Below are positions 8,501-16,226 of a stretch of DNA of 64,000 bases, in pieces. Each line of letters starts with the position of its first letter. Positions within the stretch are counted from its first letter, which is position 1. The position numbers and the translations under genes were made by a program. The notes beneath the pieces are model-generated. The model was given only the letters and a program-made list of their open reading frames with translations. It searched no databases and was not told the DNA's origin. The DNA comes from Streptomyces taklimakanensis (GTDB lineage Bacteria; Actinomycetota; Actinomycetes; Streptomycetales; Streptomycetaceae): NCBI RefSeq assembly GCF_009709575.1, contig NZ_WIXO01000001.1, forward strand, positions 4,714,001-4,778,000. The letters are read 5' to 3'.

Positions 8501-8708
8501 TTACTTGGTGACCACGATGTCCTCACCCCCGCGGAGCACCAGATCCCACGCTTCCCCTGGAACTGATGCACCGCGTCGGAGCTTTTGAGGATTTCCGGGA
8601 CCCGCTCCTTGCCGAACCGGTGACGCGTGTCCAGTTTCCGGACTTCCGTATCCTCTCCTGTTCGGCCCCGGCGATGGTTTGGTCCGCGAAATTCCTGGCC
8701 TCGTCCAT
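8501..8708 (-). pseudogene. Frameshifted toxin tip of a displaced Rhs cassette
   Basis: Three reading frames each hold a coherent piece of one protein. The pieces are FADQTIAGAEQERIRKSGN from 8708, then TRHRFGKERVPEILKSSDAV in a second frame, then EAWDLVLRGGEDIVVTK ending at 8501 in the third. Two single-base-type shifts therefore break what looks like a compact alpha/beta domain of about 70 residues. It follows a broken Rhs core on the same strand, which is where a C-terminal toxin would sit. The toxin class is unknown to me. I infer a dead toxin module kept as recombination material. Confidence 0.55.
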
Positions 8709-8712
8709 GGAC

Positions 8713-8990
8713 GCTCATGCATCGGCCCCAGGTGGTCGGGGGTGGCGTCGCGGTTCCAGGTGGTGGTGCCCCACAGGGTGGTGCGGGTGTGCCAGGCGAT
8801 GTGGCCGTACTCGTCGACGAGTTCGGTGGGGGTGCCGATCGGGTCGGTGACGATGGCGAAGAACCGGGCGTCGATCTCGGCCTGGGTGACCTCGTCGACC
8901 AGGCGCTCGGTCCGAGCGACGGGCTTCAGACCGTGGTGGTCCCAGACCTGGGCCAGAGAGAGGTCGTCGAGCCGGCGTGGAGGGTTCCGG
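8713..8990 (-). pseudogene. Rhs core remnant A (displaced tail)
   Basis: Bases 8736-8945 are nearly identical to 10876-11085 of the intact rhs gene and encode the same stretch, including DARFFAIVTD, GTPTELVDEYGHIAWHTRT and LWGTTTWNRDAT. At 8940-8945 (TCCCAG) the homology jumps to the intact gene's LAQVWD repeat at 11689-11694. This corresponds to an in-frame loss of 615 bases at a 6-base identity. After NRDAT the sequence leaves Rhs and runs into the frameshifted toxin tip. There is no start codon or upstream Rhs body, so this is a relic. Confidence 0.8.
8736..8945. repeat. Diverged direct repeat of rhs 10876-11085
   Basis: About 210 bases are repeated in the same orientation at 10876-11085 with only scattered differences. 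The pair flanks the orphan immunity genes and could mediate loss or exchange of toxin tips by homologous recombination. Confidence 0.85.
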
Positions 8991-9129
8991 AAAGTTCGGA
9001 ATTACCAGATGACCGCATCGCCTTTCCCGCCTCCGGCGCAAGGCGATGCGGATGGCGAAGACGAAACATGCCTGCGCCACCCGACCAGTACACTCCTTGC
9101 TCAGGACGGGTGTCCACAACGTGATCACT

Positions 9130-9432
9130 TCACGGACGCGTTGCTCTACGCCTCTTCGACCATTGGGCTTCCTGCCAGAGTTTCTCGAATTCACCCCGCG
9201 AGATCAGGAATGCGGAGAACTCTGGTTGCGCCGCCACATCCTCAATGGGTCCGAGAGGGATCTCACCGAGTCCGATATCCCCCGTTTCGTGTTCGGCATC
9301 CGCCTTCAGGAGGCGGCCGTCACGGTATCTCTGGATTTTCCGCGTCTCGTATCTGTCGGCACCTATTTCACTGTAGAGCACGGTAGGCTCTTCGGTGTAG
9401 TCGTGATGCCACTCCACTTTCCAGTATTCCAT
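9130..9432 (-). CDS. DUF6881-like small protein, probable orphan immunity gene
   Basis: A 100-aa protein starting at ATG 9432 (MEYWKVEWHHDYTEEPTVLY). The pattern (aromatic-rich start, then YETRKIQRYRDGR, EIPLGPIEDVAAQPEFSAFL and SRGEFEKLWQEA) fits the small actinobacterial DUF6881 proteins as I remember them. These often occur singly beside toxin genes. The gene starts a few bases after a broken Rhs segment and shows lower GC than the surrounding chromosome. It therefore looks like an immunity gene whose toxin has been lost. The last residues (SKRRRATRP) may be a run-on past the original stop. The family call is from memory. Confidence 0.6.
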   Translation of the reverse strand: MEYWKVEWHHDYTEEPTVLYSEIGADRYETRKIQRYRDGRLLKADAEHETGDIGLGEIPLGPIEDVAAQPEFSAFLISRGEFEKLWQEAQWSKRRRATRP

Positions 9433-9439
9433 TTCCAGT

Positions 9440-9525
9440 TCTTTCCGTGTGGCGGAGGTAGTTGTAGTGCAGCCCGTTTCCGGGTCGTGGTACTGGCCGG
9501 GGAAGCGCAGCGGCGTCGGCAAGGG
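9440..9525 (-). pseudogene. Rhs core remnant B
   Basis: This segment encodes PLRFPGQYHDPETG, then, after a one-base deletion, HYNYLRH in another frame. Bases 9453-9524 match 10801-10873 of the intact rhs gene. The homology stops abruptly at its left codon boundary, where a transposase relic on the opposite strand begins. It lies directly upstream of the DUF6881-like gene, the usual place of an Rhs tail before its immunity gene, but the toxin tip itself is missing. Confidence 0.75.
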
Positions 9526-9529
9526 CATC

Positions 9530-9745
9530 CACGCCCCGTTCCGCCCGCACCCCGACATTGCCCCTTCGCTCGCGCCGGACACCCGCATCCACAACCGGCT
9601 CCCGCGCGGCATTCGAGCCTTGGGCGAGCGAACCACCACCGGAATCAAGCAGCGTTGGCGCACCCTCCAGCGCGTCACCCTCAGCCCTGGCCGAATGGGC
9701 GACATCACCCGCGCCGCCCTCGTCCTCAACGGAACCTGGAAATAA
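9530..9745 (+). pseudogene. Transposase 3'-end remnant
   Basis: The last 70 residues before the stop at 9745 read like the C terminus of a DDE transposase, including LPRGIRALGERTTT, IKQRWRTLQRVTLSP and MGDITRAALVL. No catalytic region, start codon or terminal inverted repeat is visible. The fragment abuts Rhs remnant B. An insertion followed by decay probably helped to break the Rhs cassette. The exact IS family cannot be assigned from this stretch. Confidence 0.65.
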
Positions 9746-9927
9746 TCGCCGTTGAGGGAACGTCACTGTGTAGAGCTTACCGCTCACCCTGATCCATCAG
9801 CCGCACCTTCCAAGCCGTCCACACCCCCTTGGCCTGCAAATAAATAGAGTGAAAGAGAATCTCTACTCATACCCGGCGTCACGTGATCAAGCCGGGCAGG
9901 CCCTTGAACGGCGCCGCCTTGGGATCG

Positions 9928-10302
9928 TCATCCCTGTGTCATTCTCCTCGAAAGGGAACGTCGCCTTTCCTCCCAGAAATCTCCGATGTCCTGAGGAACC
10001 TCTCCATCACTTTCGCCTGCGCGTTCGAGAAACACCAAGCCAACTCCGATGACCCCTTCGATCAGATATTTCAGGGCACTGTGATTGGTCTTTCGATGCT
10101 CATGCAGGAGAGTCATCACGAAGCGGGTGAAAGTTTGGCCATCGATGTGACACTCGTCGTCGACGATAGGGCCCAGGCCGGAGGGTACGCCAAAAACTTG
10201 AGCCAACGCCAAGGCCTCTGCATGAAAAACCTTGGCTACGAAGTTGGCTGGATTCCAGACGTCATTGTCCCCGATCCGGAAAAAGCAACTCAATCGTTCC
10301 AC
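9928..10302 (-). CDS. Probable cognate immunity protein of the Rhs toxin (DUF6086-like)
   Basis: A 124-aa protein whose GTG start (10302-10300) lies inside the end of the rhs gene. The two overlap by 13 bases in different frames, so translation is probably coupled. The pattern FFRIGDNDVWNPANFVAKVF, then FGVPSGLGPIVDDECHIDGQ and TRFVMTLLHEHRKTNHSALK resembles DUF6086 proteins as I recall them. It is cytosolic, with no membrane helix. The position immediately after the toxin tip is the classical place of an immunity gene, and local GC is clearly lower than in the Rhs body. The role as inhibitor of the tip is inferred from position. Confidence 0.75.
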   Translation of the reverse strand: MERLSCFFRIGDNDVWNPANFVAKVFHAEALALAQVFGVPSGLGPIVDDECHIDGQTFTRFVMTLLHEHRKTNHSALKYLIEGVIGVGLVFLERAGESDGEVPQDIGDFWEERRRSLSRRMTQG

Positions 10303-13300
10303 CTGATCCTTACTTCAACCCCAGGATTTCCCTGTCGCCATGTTTCGACAGATGCTTCGACGGCATTCCTGAATGAAGGGTTTGCCCCCGGGGTCGTGAA
10401 GTCCAAGCCAATGGGGGAATTTTCCCATCCGTCAAGGTGTGAGCGGGCACGGACATAGGCGTCGAGTTTTTTGAAAACGTGCTTTTCCGTCCACTTTTCG
10501 ATGTCCATGCGTGGGTTGTTTCCAGTTGCGCTCTTCTCTTCCCATAGTACGCCCTCCTCGATTTTGTCGATGTCCGTAATGGTATCCGACCAGTCGTTCG
10601 GGTTGTCGACGATATAGTTTGTATCGCCCTCCAGCGGCGGACGTTCCCGGTTCGAGATTCCGTCTCCGGGCGTGTACTCCGGTGCGAGGCCGAGGGGGTC
10701 GGTCCAGGTGTGGGGGTTGTGGACGTAGGTGGCGGGGTTGGGGGCTGGTTTCAGGCCGAGGGGGTCGGGGGTGGCGTAGCGGGCGGTGGCCGGGTCGTAG
10801 TAGCGGAGGTAGTTGTAGTGGAGGCCGGTTTCGGGGTCGTGGTACTGGCCGGGGAAGCGCAGCGGGGTGTAGGCGGTGGCGTCGCGGTTCCAGGTGGTGG
10901 TGCCCCACAGGGTGGTGCGGGTGTGCCAGGCGATGTGGCCGTACTCGTCGACGAGTTCGGTGGGGGTGCCGATCAGGTCGGTGACGATGGCGAAGAACCG
11001 GGCGTCGATCTCGGCCTGGGTGGCCTCGTCGATCAGGCGCTCGGTCTGGGCGACGGGCTTCAGGCCGTCGTGGTCCCAGGTGAGGGTGACCGGGTGCGGT
11101 AGGTCGGGGGCGGTGGTGGTCTGCTCGATGAGGACCGGGCCGTCCCAGGTGAAGTCGGTCCGCTCCACCACGGTCTGGCCGTCCGCGGCCAGGCGTTGTT
11201 TGGCGATGCGGCGGCCCAACGGGTCGTAGCGGTAATGCCAGACCGTCCCGTCGGGGGTGGTGACCGAGGTGAGGCGGTCCTCGGCGTCCCAGGCGTAGCG
11301 CCAGGTGTCGGGCTTGCGAGAGAGGCGGGTCTTCTGCCGCACCACCAGGCGCCCGGCGCCGTCGTGTTCGTAGCGGATGCGTCCGGCTTGGGTGAGCAGG
11401 GTGCCGGTGTAGGTGCGTTCCCCGGTGGCCTCGGCGGCGGCGTGACCGGTGGGCCAAGCGGCCTGGGTCTGGTTGCCGGCCGTGTCGTAGGCGTAGGTCT
11501 CGGTCCAGCCCTGGGCGTGAACGGTGGTGACGCGACCGACCGCGTCCAGGTCGAAGGTGCGCGAGCCGGCCAGGAGGTCGTCGACGCCGGTGAGATAGCC
11601 GTCGGCGCGGTAGTGGTAGGTGCGCTGCTGGACGGGGCCGGGGGTGTTCGGGCCGGTGAGGGTCTGGTCGGTCAGTCGCCCGGCCGGGTCCCAGACCTGG
11701 GCGAGGGTGACGTCGCCGATGCGGCGCTGTGTTTCGCGTCCGGTGGCGTCATGGGCGAAGTCCACCGTGTGGCCGCCGGTGGTCAGCGTGGTGCGGTGGC
11801 CGGCCGCGTCGTAGGCGTAGGTCGACACCGCTCCGCTGGGGGTGACGCGGCGGGTGCGCCGTCCCAGGGCGTCGTAGGAGAACGACAGGGGGCGGCCACC
11901 CGCCAGTTCGGTCTTGACCCGTCCCAGCCGGTCGCGGTGGTAGATCAGTTCCGTGTCGGGGTTCGCTATGCGGATCGGACGGCCGGCGAGATCGCGCTCG
12001 TACTCGGTGGCGGTGCCGTCGGCGTCCTTGCGGATCAGGTGACCGAGTTCGTCGTAGGCGTAGGTGATGGTGGCGCCGAGCGGGGTGGTGCGGGCGGTCA
12101 GTTGTCCGGCCGCGTCGTGGGTGTAGGTGACGGTGCGGTCGTCGAAGTCCGTCTCGGCGGTCAGGCGTCCGGCCGGGTCGTACTCGTACGACCAGGTCAG
12201 GCCCTGGGGGTTGGTCACCTGAGTCAGGCGTAGCTCGGCGTCGTACGCGAACTCGTAGCGCACCCCGTCCGGGTCGGTGCGGGCGGCGAGCAGGTCGAAG
12301 TGGGTGTACTCGAACGAGGTGGTGCCGCCGGCCGGGTCGGTGTGGCGGACGCAGTTGCCCTCCCCGTCGTACTCCCACCGCTCCTCGGCTCCGTCCGGGC
12401 CGATGCGGCGAGCGAGGCGACCTTCGACCGTCCACTCCAGGCGGGTGACCGCGCCCAGGGGATCGGTGAGGGTGACGGGTCGGCCGAAGGCGTCGCGGTC
12501 GTAGCGGGTGATCGCCCCCAGCGGGTCGGTGATCTCGACGGGCAGGCCCGCGGCGTCACAGCGGACGGAGGTGGTCCCGCCCAGGGCGTTGGTGACGGCG
12601 GTCAGGTGGCCGCGGTTGTCGTAGGCGTAGTGGGTGGTGTGGCCGGCCGGGTCGGTGGTGGCGGTGCGGTTGCCGCGCTCGTCGTAGGCGTGGTGCCACA
12701 CCGATCCGTCCGCCTCACGAAGTTCCACCGGCAGCCCGAGGTCGTTGCGGGTGACGGTGATCTCTCGGCCGTCCGGGCGGGTGACCCCGACGACGCGGCC
12801 GTGCTCGTCGTAGGCGAAGCGGGTGGTGCGGCCCAGCGGGTTGGTGACCTCCACCGGGTGCCCGTGGTCGCCGTGGCGGAAGTGGGTGGTGTGGCCCAGC
12901 GGGTCGGTGGTGGCGACCGTGCGGCAGCGGTCGTCGATCACGTGCCGGGTGGCGTGGCCGGCCGCGGTGGTCAGCGTGGTGACCTTGTGGCCGGTGGCCG
13001 GGTCGATGTCGTCGTAGGTGATGCGGACCTGCATGTGGCCCTCGGTGCCGCCCTCGGCGACGACTCGGTGCAGGTTGTCGTAGACGTAGTCGTAGCGGCG
13101 GTCGTTGGAGTCGATCCAGGCCACCACCCGGGCCTCGTCGTCGTACTCGAACCGCAGCGGACGACCACGGGAGTCGGCCACCTCGGTGAGGTGGCCGTCG
13201 GTGTAGCCGTACCGCTTGACCACCTGGTCACCCAGCGACAGAGCGGTGACCCGGCCGTCCTCGACGGTGAAGCGCAGGGTGTGGCCGCCGCTGTGCTCGA

Positions 13301-14990
13301 CGCGGACCGGGGCGCCGGTGTGCTCGTCGTGGACGAAGACGATCTGGTGCCCGGCCCGGTCGGTGATCTGCTCCAGCAGCGCGATGCCGTCCCCGCCGCC
13401 GGTCGGTGGGGCGAAGTGCCGCACCCAGCCGGTCTCCGGATCGGTGAGGGTGTAGCCGCCGTCGACGGTGCGCTCCAGCGGCATCCGCGCCGTCCCGGCC
13501 GACGGCCACGTGGGCACCCCCGGCGCGGGGTGGGGGTAGGCCAGCAGTCGCCCGTCGTCGGCGACGAACACCACGCCCTCGGCGTCGATCTCCAGCCGCT
13601 GGTCGACGGTGGAGGTCCACGACGGCCCGAACCACCGCCCGGCGGTGTAGCCGGATTCCACGTACCGCCGGAAGACCAGCGGCATGGCGCCCGGCAGGGA
13701 GAGGTCCGTCTGGGGCAGGAACATCTTCCCCGTGGCCAGGTCGACGGGGTCGGTGCCGCCGGAGTTCCGGTCCTCGGGTTTGGTGCCGTGCTGGTCCGGG
13801 CCGTCGTCGTCGAGGGCGCGGCGGGCGCGGTTGGCGTCGTTGGCCGTGTCCGCGGCCTCGGCCGCGAGCCGGGCGGCCCTGACGCCGGCTCCGGCACCGC
13901 CGGTGGCGGCGGTCAGCAGCGCGTCGGGGGCCAGGCGGCCCAGCCCCTCGGAGGGGTCCTTGAGGAAGTCGGTGACCATCCGACTGCCGGCGCCCCAGGG
14001 GTCGTTGGCGACCTGGACCAGTCCGGCGACCGTGCTGTTGAGGTTGGTGGCGTACTCGGCCGGGTGGGTGAGGTTGTACGGGTCGGTGGGGTTGATGCCG
14101 CGGGCGAAGGAGACGAGCCCGGCCGTGCCCTTGATCACCCCGGCATAGAAGTGCGAGGCGTGCAGCCCCACCCCGATCACGCCCTGCTGGACCTGCTCGC
14201 CGTAGGACGGCTTGTCCGGCGCCGCGTCCTTCGCCGCCCGCACCGCCGTACGGGCCTTCTCCGCGGCGGTGTTGCGCTGCTTGCGGGCCTCGGAAAGGAC
14301 CTCCTCGGCCTCCCTGATCTTCGCCGGTCCCGGGTCCTTGAAATCGGCCGGGCACACCGGCGGCGTGCCCGGGTCCTCGCCGGCGTTCACCTTGGCGTTG
14401 TACGCCTTGACGTCCTTGTTGTACGCGTCGATCTTGGCGTTGTGGGCATCCAGCGCGTCCTGGGAGGCCTTGACCGCCGCCTTGTACTTGTCGATGGCGA
14501 CCTGGGCCCGTCCCTGTGCCCACTCCACCGTCGAGGCGAAGTCCTCCAGCGCCCCGGCGGCCTTCTCGCACGCGTCGGCCGCCTTGAACCACTTCGGCGG
14601 CTCCTGGGCCGCCTTGGTCCGGAAGGCGTCGGCCGCCTGGCCCCTCAGCTCCGCCGAGTCCAGCCCCTTGATGCCCTTGCCGACGTTGTCGAACGCCCGT
14701 CGGAAGTCCCGCAGGTGGCTCGCGGTCGACCGCAACTTCTCGGCGCTGCCGTAGATCAGCTTCTTGGGGTCGTCGGTCTGGTCGAGTTGGAGTTCGTCGA
14801 CGTCGGCGCCCAGGGCGTTGGCGGCCGAGCGGGATGTGTCCCGCATCCAGTCCGCGCCGCTCTCCCAGCCGACCTCCTCCAGCAGGTCGGCACCGGCGTC
14901 GCCCACCTCCTCGATGCCCTCGCCGATGAGTTCGACGCCCTCTTCGACCTTGTCCTCGATGACGTCGGGGACGAAATCCCTCCAGCCCAT
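10290..14990 (-). CDS. Rhs polymorphic toxin with T7SS-type N terminus and variable C-terminal toxin
   Basis: A 1566-aa protein. Residues 1-120 resemble the helical secretion region of T7SS-exported Rhs proteins (GWRDFVPDVIEDKVEEGVEL), and a coiled coil follows to about 260. A DUF6531-type start of the Rhs shell lies near residue 415 (DPVDLATGKMFLPQTDLSLP). YD/RHS repeats run to about 1330 and an RHS core follows (LRFPGQYHDPETGLHYNYLR). The boundary motif is exact: DPLG, 18 residues, DPLG. Residues 1436-1566 are the exchangeable tip. It contains DIDKIEEGVLWEEKSATG, a D...ExK pattern like PD-(D/E)XK nucleases, so DNase or RNase activity is possible. Coding overlaps both the upstream WXG-like gene (TGATG) and the downstream immunity gene. 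The tip has lower GC than the body, a sign of module exchange. Nuclease activity is inference. Confidence 0.93.
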   Translation of the reverse strand: MGWRDFVPDVIEDKVEEGVELIGEGIEEVGDAGADLLEEVGWESGADWMRDTSRSAANALGADVDELQLDQTDDPKKLIYGSAEKLRSTASHLRDFRRAFDNVGKGIKGLDSAELRGQAADAFRTKAAQEPPKWFKAADACEKAAGALEDFASTVEWAQGRAQVAIDKYKAAVKASQDALDAHNAKIDAYNKDVKAYNAKVNAGEDPGTPPVCPADFKDPGPAKIREAEEVLSEARKQRNTAAEKARTAVRAAKDAAPDKPSYGEQVQQGVIGVGLHASHFYAGVIKGTAGLVSFARGINPTDPYNLTHPAEYATNLNSTVAGLVQVANDPWGAGSRMVTDFLKDPSEGLGRLAPDALLTAATGGAGAGVRAARLAAEAADTANDANRARRALDDDGPDQHGTKPEDRNSGGTDPVDLATGKMFLPQTDLSLPGAMPLVFRRYVESGYTAGRWFGPSWTSTVDQRLEIDAEGVVFVADDGRLLAYPHPAPGVPTWPSAGTARMPLERTVDGGYTLTDPETGWVRHFAPPTGGGDGIALLEQITDRAGHQIVFVHDEHTGAPVRVEHSGGHTLRFTVEDGRVTALSLGDQVVKRYGYTDGHLTEVADSRGRPLRFEYDDEARVVAWIDSNDRRYDYVYDNLHRVVAEGGTEGHMQVRITYDDIDPATGHKVTTLTTAAGHATRHVIDDRCRTVATTDPLGHTTHFRHGDHGHPVEVTNPLGRTTRFAYDEHGRVVGVTRPDGREITVTRNDLGLPVELREADGSVWHHAYDERGNRTATTDPAGHTTHYAYDNRGHLTAVTNALGGTTSVRCDAAGLPVEITDPLGAITRYDRDAFGRPVTLTDPLGAVTRLEWTVEGRLARRIGPDGAEERWEYDGEGNCVRHTDPAGGTTSFEYTHFDLLAARTDPDGVRYEFAYDAELRLTQVTNPQGLTWSYEYDPAGRLTAETDFDDRTVTYTHDAAGQLTARTTPLGATITYAYDELGHLIRKDADGTATEYERDLAGRPIRIANPDTELIYHRDRLGRVKTELAGGRPLSFSYDALGRRTRRVTPSGAVSTYAYDAAGHRTTLTTGGHTVDFAHDATGRETQRRIGDVTLAQVWDPAGRLTDQTLTGPNTPGPVQQRTYHYRADGYLTGVDDLLAGSRTFDLDAVGRVTTVHAQGWTETYAYDTAGNQTQAAWPTGHAAAEATGERTYTGTLLTQAGRIRYEHDGAGRLVVRQKTRLSRKPDTWRYAWDAEDRLTSVTTPDGTVWHYRYDPLGRRIAKQRLAADGQTVVERTDFTWDGPVLIEQTTTAPDLPHPVTLTWDHDGLKPVAQTERLIDEATQAEIDARFFAIVTDLIGTPTELVDEYGHIAWHTRTTLWGTTTWNRDATAYTPLRFPGQYHDPETGLHYNYLRYYDPATARYATPDPLGLKPAPNPATYVHNPHTWTDPLGLAPEYTPGDGISNRERPPLEGDTNYIVDNPNDWSDTITDIDKIEEGVLWEEKSATGNNPRMDIEKWTEKHVFKKLDAYVRARSHLDGWENSPIGLDFTTPGANPSFRNAVEASVETWRQGNPGVEVRIRWND
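10293..10685 (-). other. Rhs C-terminal toxin tip (131 residues)
   Basis: This is the part of the Rhs protein after the second DPLGL. Key features are DWSDTITDIDKIEEGVLWEE plus K51 of the tip, EKWTEKHVFKKLDAYVRARS, and SPIGLDF. A hydrophobic strand ending in ExK and preceded by Asp is the core of restriction-fold nucleases. The base composition and codon use change at the boundary. I do not recognise a named Tox family. Confidence 0.55.
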
Positions 14991-15649
14991 CAGCCCTCAC
15001 CCCCGCCGTCCTGCCGCCCTCCGGCCTGCTGCTGTGCCCGCTCCTGCGGGGAGGGGCCGAAGGCCTCGTCCACGGCCCGGTCGAACCTCTGGTCGTCGAC
15101 GCCGAGGGCCTGGTTCATCAGGTCGGTGCGCATGCCGCCGGCGCCCTCGGTCAGCAGGGCGCGGCCGGTGTCCTTCCAGGTCTGGGCCATCTCGTCCCCG
15201 GCCTGTCGGAAGGACTCGGCGCTGTAGTCGGGCTTGTAGTTCTCCAGGGAGACCAGCTCGCCCCACTCCCGCTGGGTGATCTCGTCCTCGGACAGGTGGG
15301 GGTTGCCGACGAGGGAGTTGGCGGCGACCTTGAAGGTGCCCTCCCAGTACTGCTCCTCGGAGTAGAGTATCCCGGCCGCCAGACCCAGCCGGGCCGCCAG
15401 GCCGTTGGCGTCCATGATCAGGGCGCGCACGCCCCATTCCCAGTCCTCGCAGAACCCTTCGAAGTCCTTGGCCAGCCCCGAGTGACCGGCCTCCATGGCA
15501 CTCAGCGCCATGTCGCCGAAACCCGCGCCCTGCAGGGAGTCGGTGGCCGACGCGCCCACCGACTTCAACTCGTCGATCGCTCCCTTGAGGCCCTTGGTGA
15601 TCAAAGCCAGGGCATCCTTGGAGAGTTGCAGGTCCCCCTCGCCGCTCAC
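14990..15649 (-). CDS. WXG/LXG-like helical protein of the Rhs secretion operon
   Basis: A 219-aa, mostly helical soluble protein starting at GTG 15649. Its start overlaps the stop of the SseB-like gene (GTGA) and its stop overlaps the rhs ATG (TGATG), so the three are translationally coupled. The centre carries FCEDWEWGVRALIMDANGLA, with a W-x-W-G turn between two helices like WXG100 proteins, followed by AARLGLAAGILYSEEQYWEG. This type of small protein usually pairs with the N-terminal helices of a T7SS effector. I infer a chaperone or secretion-adaptor role for the Rhs protein. The C-terminal 25 residues are Gln/Gly-rich and probably disordered. Confidence 0.75.
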   Translation of the reverse strand: MSGEGDLQLSKDALALITKGLKGAIDELKSVGASATDSLQGAGFGDMALSAMEAGHSGLAKDFEGFCEDWEWGVRALIMDANGLAARLGLAAGILYSEEQYWEGTFKVAANSLVGNPHLSEDEITQREWGELVSLENYKPDYSAESFRQAGDEMAQTWKDTGRALLTEGAGGMRTDLMNQALGVDDQRFDRAVDEAFGPSPQERAQQQAGGRQDGGGEG

Positions 15650-16053
15650 CGCGACTCCTCCCCCCGATCGGTGTGCTCGACGTCCACCGCCACCGCGTCC
15701 GGCACGATGCCCTTCACCGGCGGGAACAACATCGCCCCGTCCTCGTCGGCGACGTTCACCGCCACCCCGGCCGGGCCGTCCATCTCCGGCACGATCACGT
15801 CCAACAACCGCGCCCCCAGCACCGCCGCGTACTCCCACGCGCGGTCGGGTGGCGCGCCGCGCGTCCGGGCGAAACGCGCCAGGGCGGCCTCGTCGGTGAA
15901 CGCGTGGATCCACCGGATCCCGCCGAACACCCCCGTCAGCAGCCCGCCCTCCACCAACGGCACCAACACCGCCGCACGCCGGAACTCCCCCAGCATCGCG
16001 TGGGGGTTGCCCCTCCCCGCTCGCACCGCGGCGATCTCCTCGACGAGTTCCAC
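15646..16053 (-). CDS. SseB-like protein, first gene of the Rhs operon
   Basis: A 135-aa protein with an SseB-like fold pattern: EEIAAVRAGRGNPHAMLGEF, AVLVPLVEGG, GGIRWIHAFTDEAALARFAR, then a C-terminal domain with VNVADEDGAMLFPPVKGIVP. SseB-type proteins are common beside Gram-positive T7SS/ESX-like toxin genes, and their biochemical role is unsettled. GTG codons at 16056 and 16053 are both possible starts, with a G-rich stretch upstream. The stop overlaps the next gene's GTG by 4 bases. An upstream dyad (GTGAC, 4 bases, GTCAC at 16145-16158) may mark the operon's regulatory region. Confidence 0.75.
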   Translation of the reverse strand: MELVEEIAAVRAGRGNPHAMLGEFRRAAVLVPLVEGGLLTGVFGGIRWIHAFTDEAALARFARTRGAPPDRAWEYAAVLGARLLDVIVPEMDGPAGVAVNVADEDGAMLFPPVKGIVPDAVAVDVEHTDRGEESR

Positions 16054-16144
16054 CACACCCCCGTCCCCCGACGACCGGTCCCACCCGAACCGAACACGAC
16101 CATACGACCGCCGGACGGGCGGGACTTCATGATGTGGCAATGTC

Positions 16145-16158
16145 GTGACAGCCGTCAC
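16145..16158. promoter_or_regulatory. Dyad upstream of the Rhs operon
   Basis: GTGAC and GTCAC arms with a 4-base spacer lie about 90 bases before the SseB-like start, in the 173-base gap to the ATPase gene. The position suits an operator of the toxin operon, but the arms are short. Confidence 0.25.
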
Positions 16159-16226
16159 CACGCCATGACGGCTCGGCATGCCGCCGTCCCGCGCCGCCCC
16201 GGCGATCCGCCGCGCGCCGACGGTGG

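Noticed and set aside
9852..9873. Small palindrome AGAGAATCTCT region as a terminator
   Set aside because: Loop is too small and arms too short to support a stable hairpin.
9883..10458. 191-codon + strand frame opposite the immunity gene and the toxin tip
   Set aside because: The minus frame has a start coupled to rhs and a recognisable pattern; the + frame crosses from immunity gene into toxin tip antisense.
12300..15227. 975-codon + strand open frame opposite the rhs gene
   Set aside because: It mirrors the codon bias of the rhs gene; the product is Val/Gly/Ala low complexity with no domain, while the minus frame is a clear Rhs protein.
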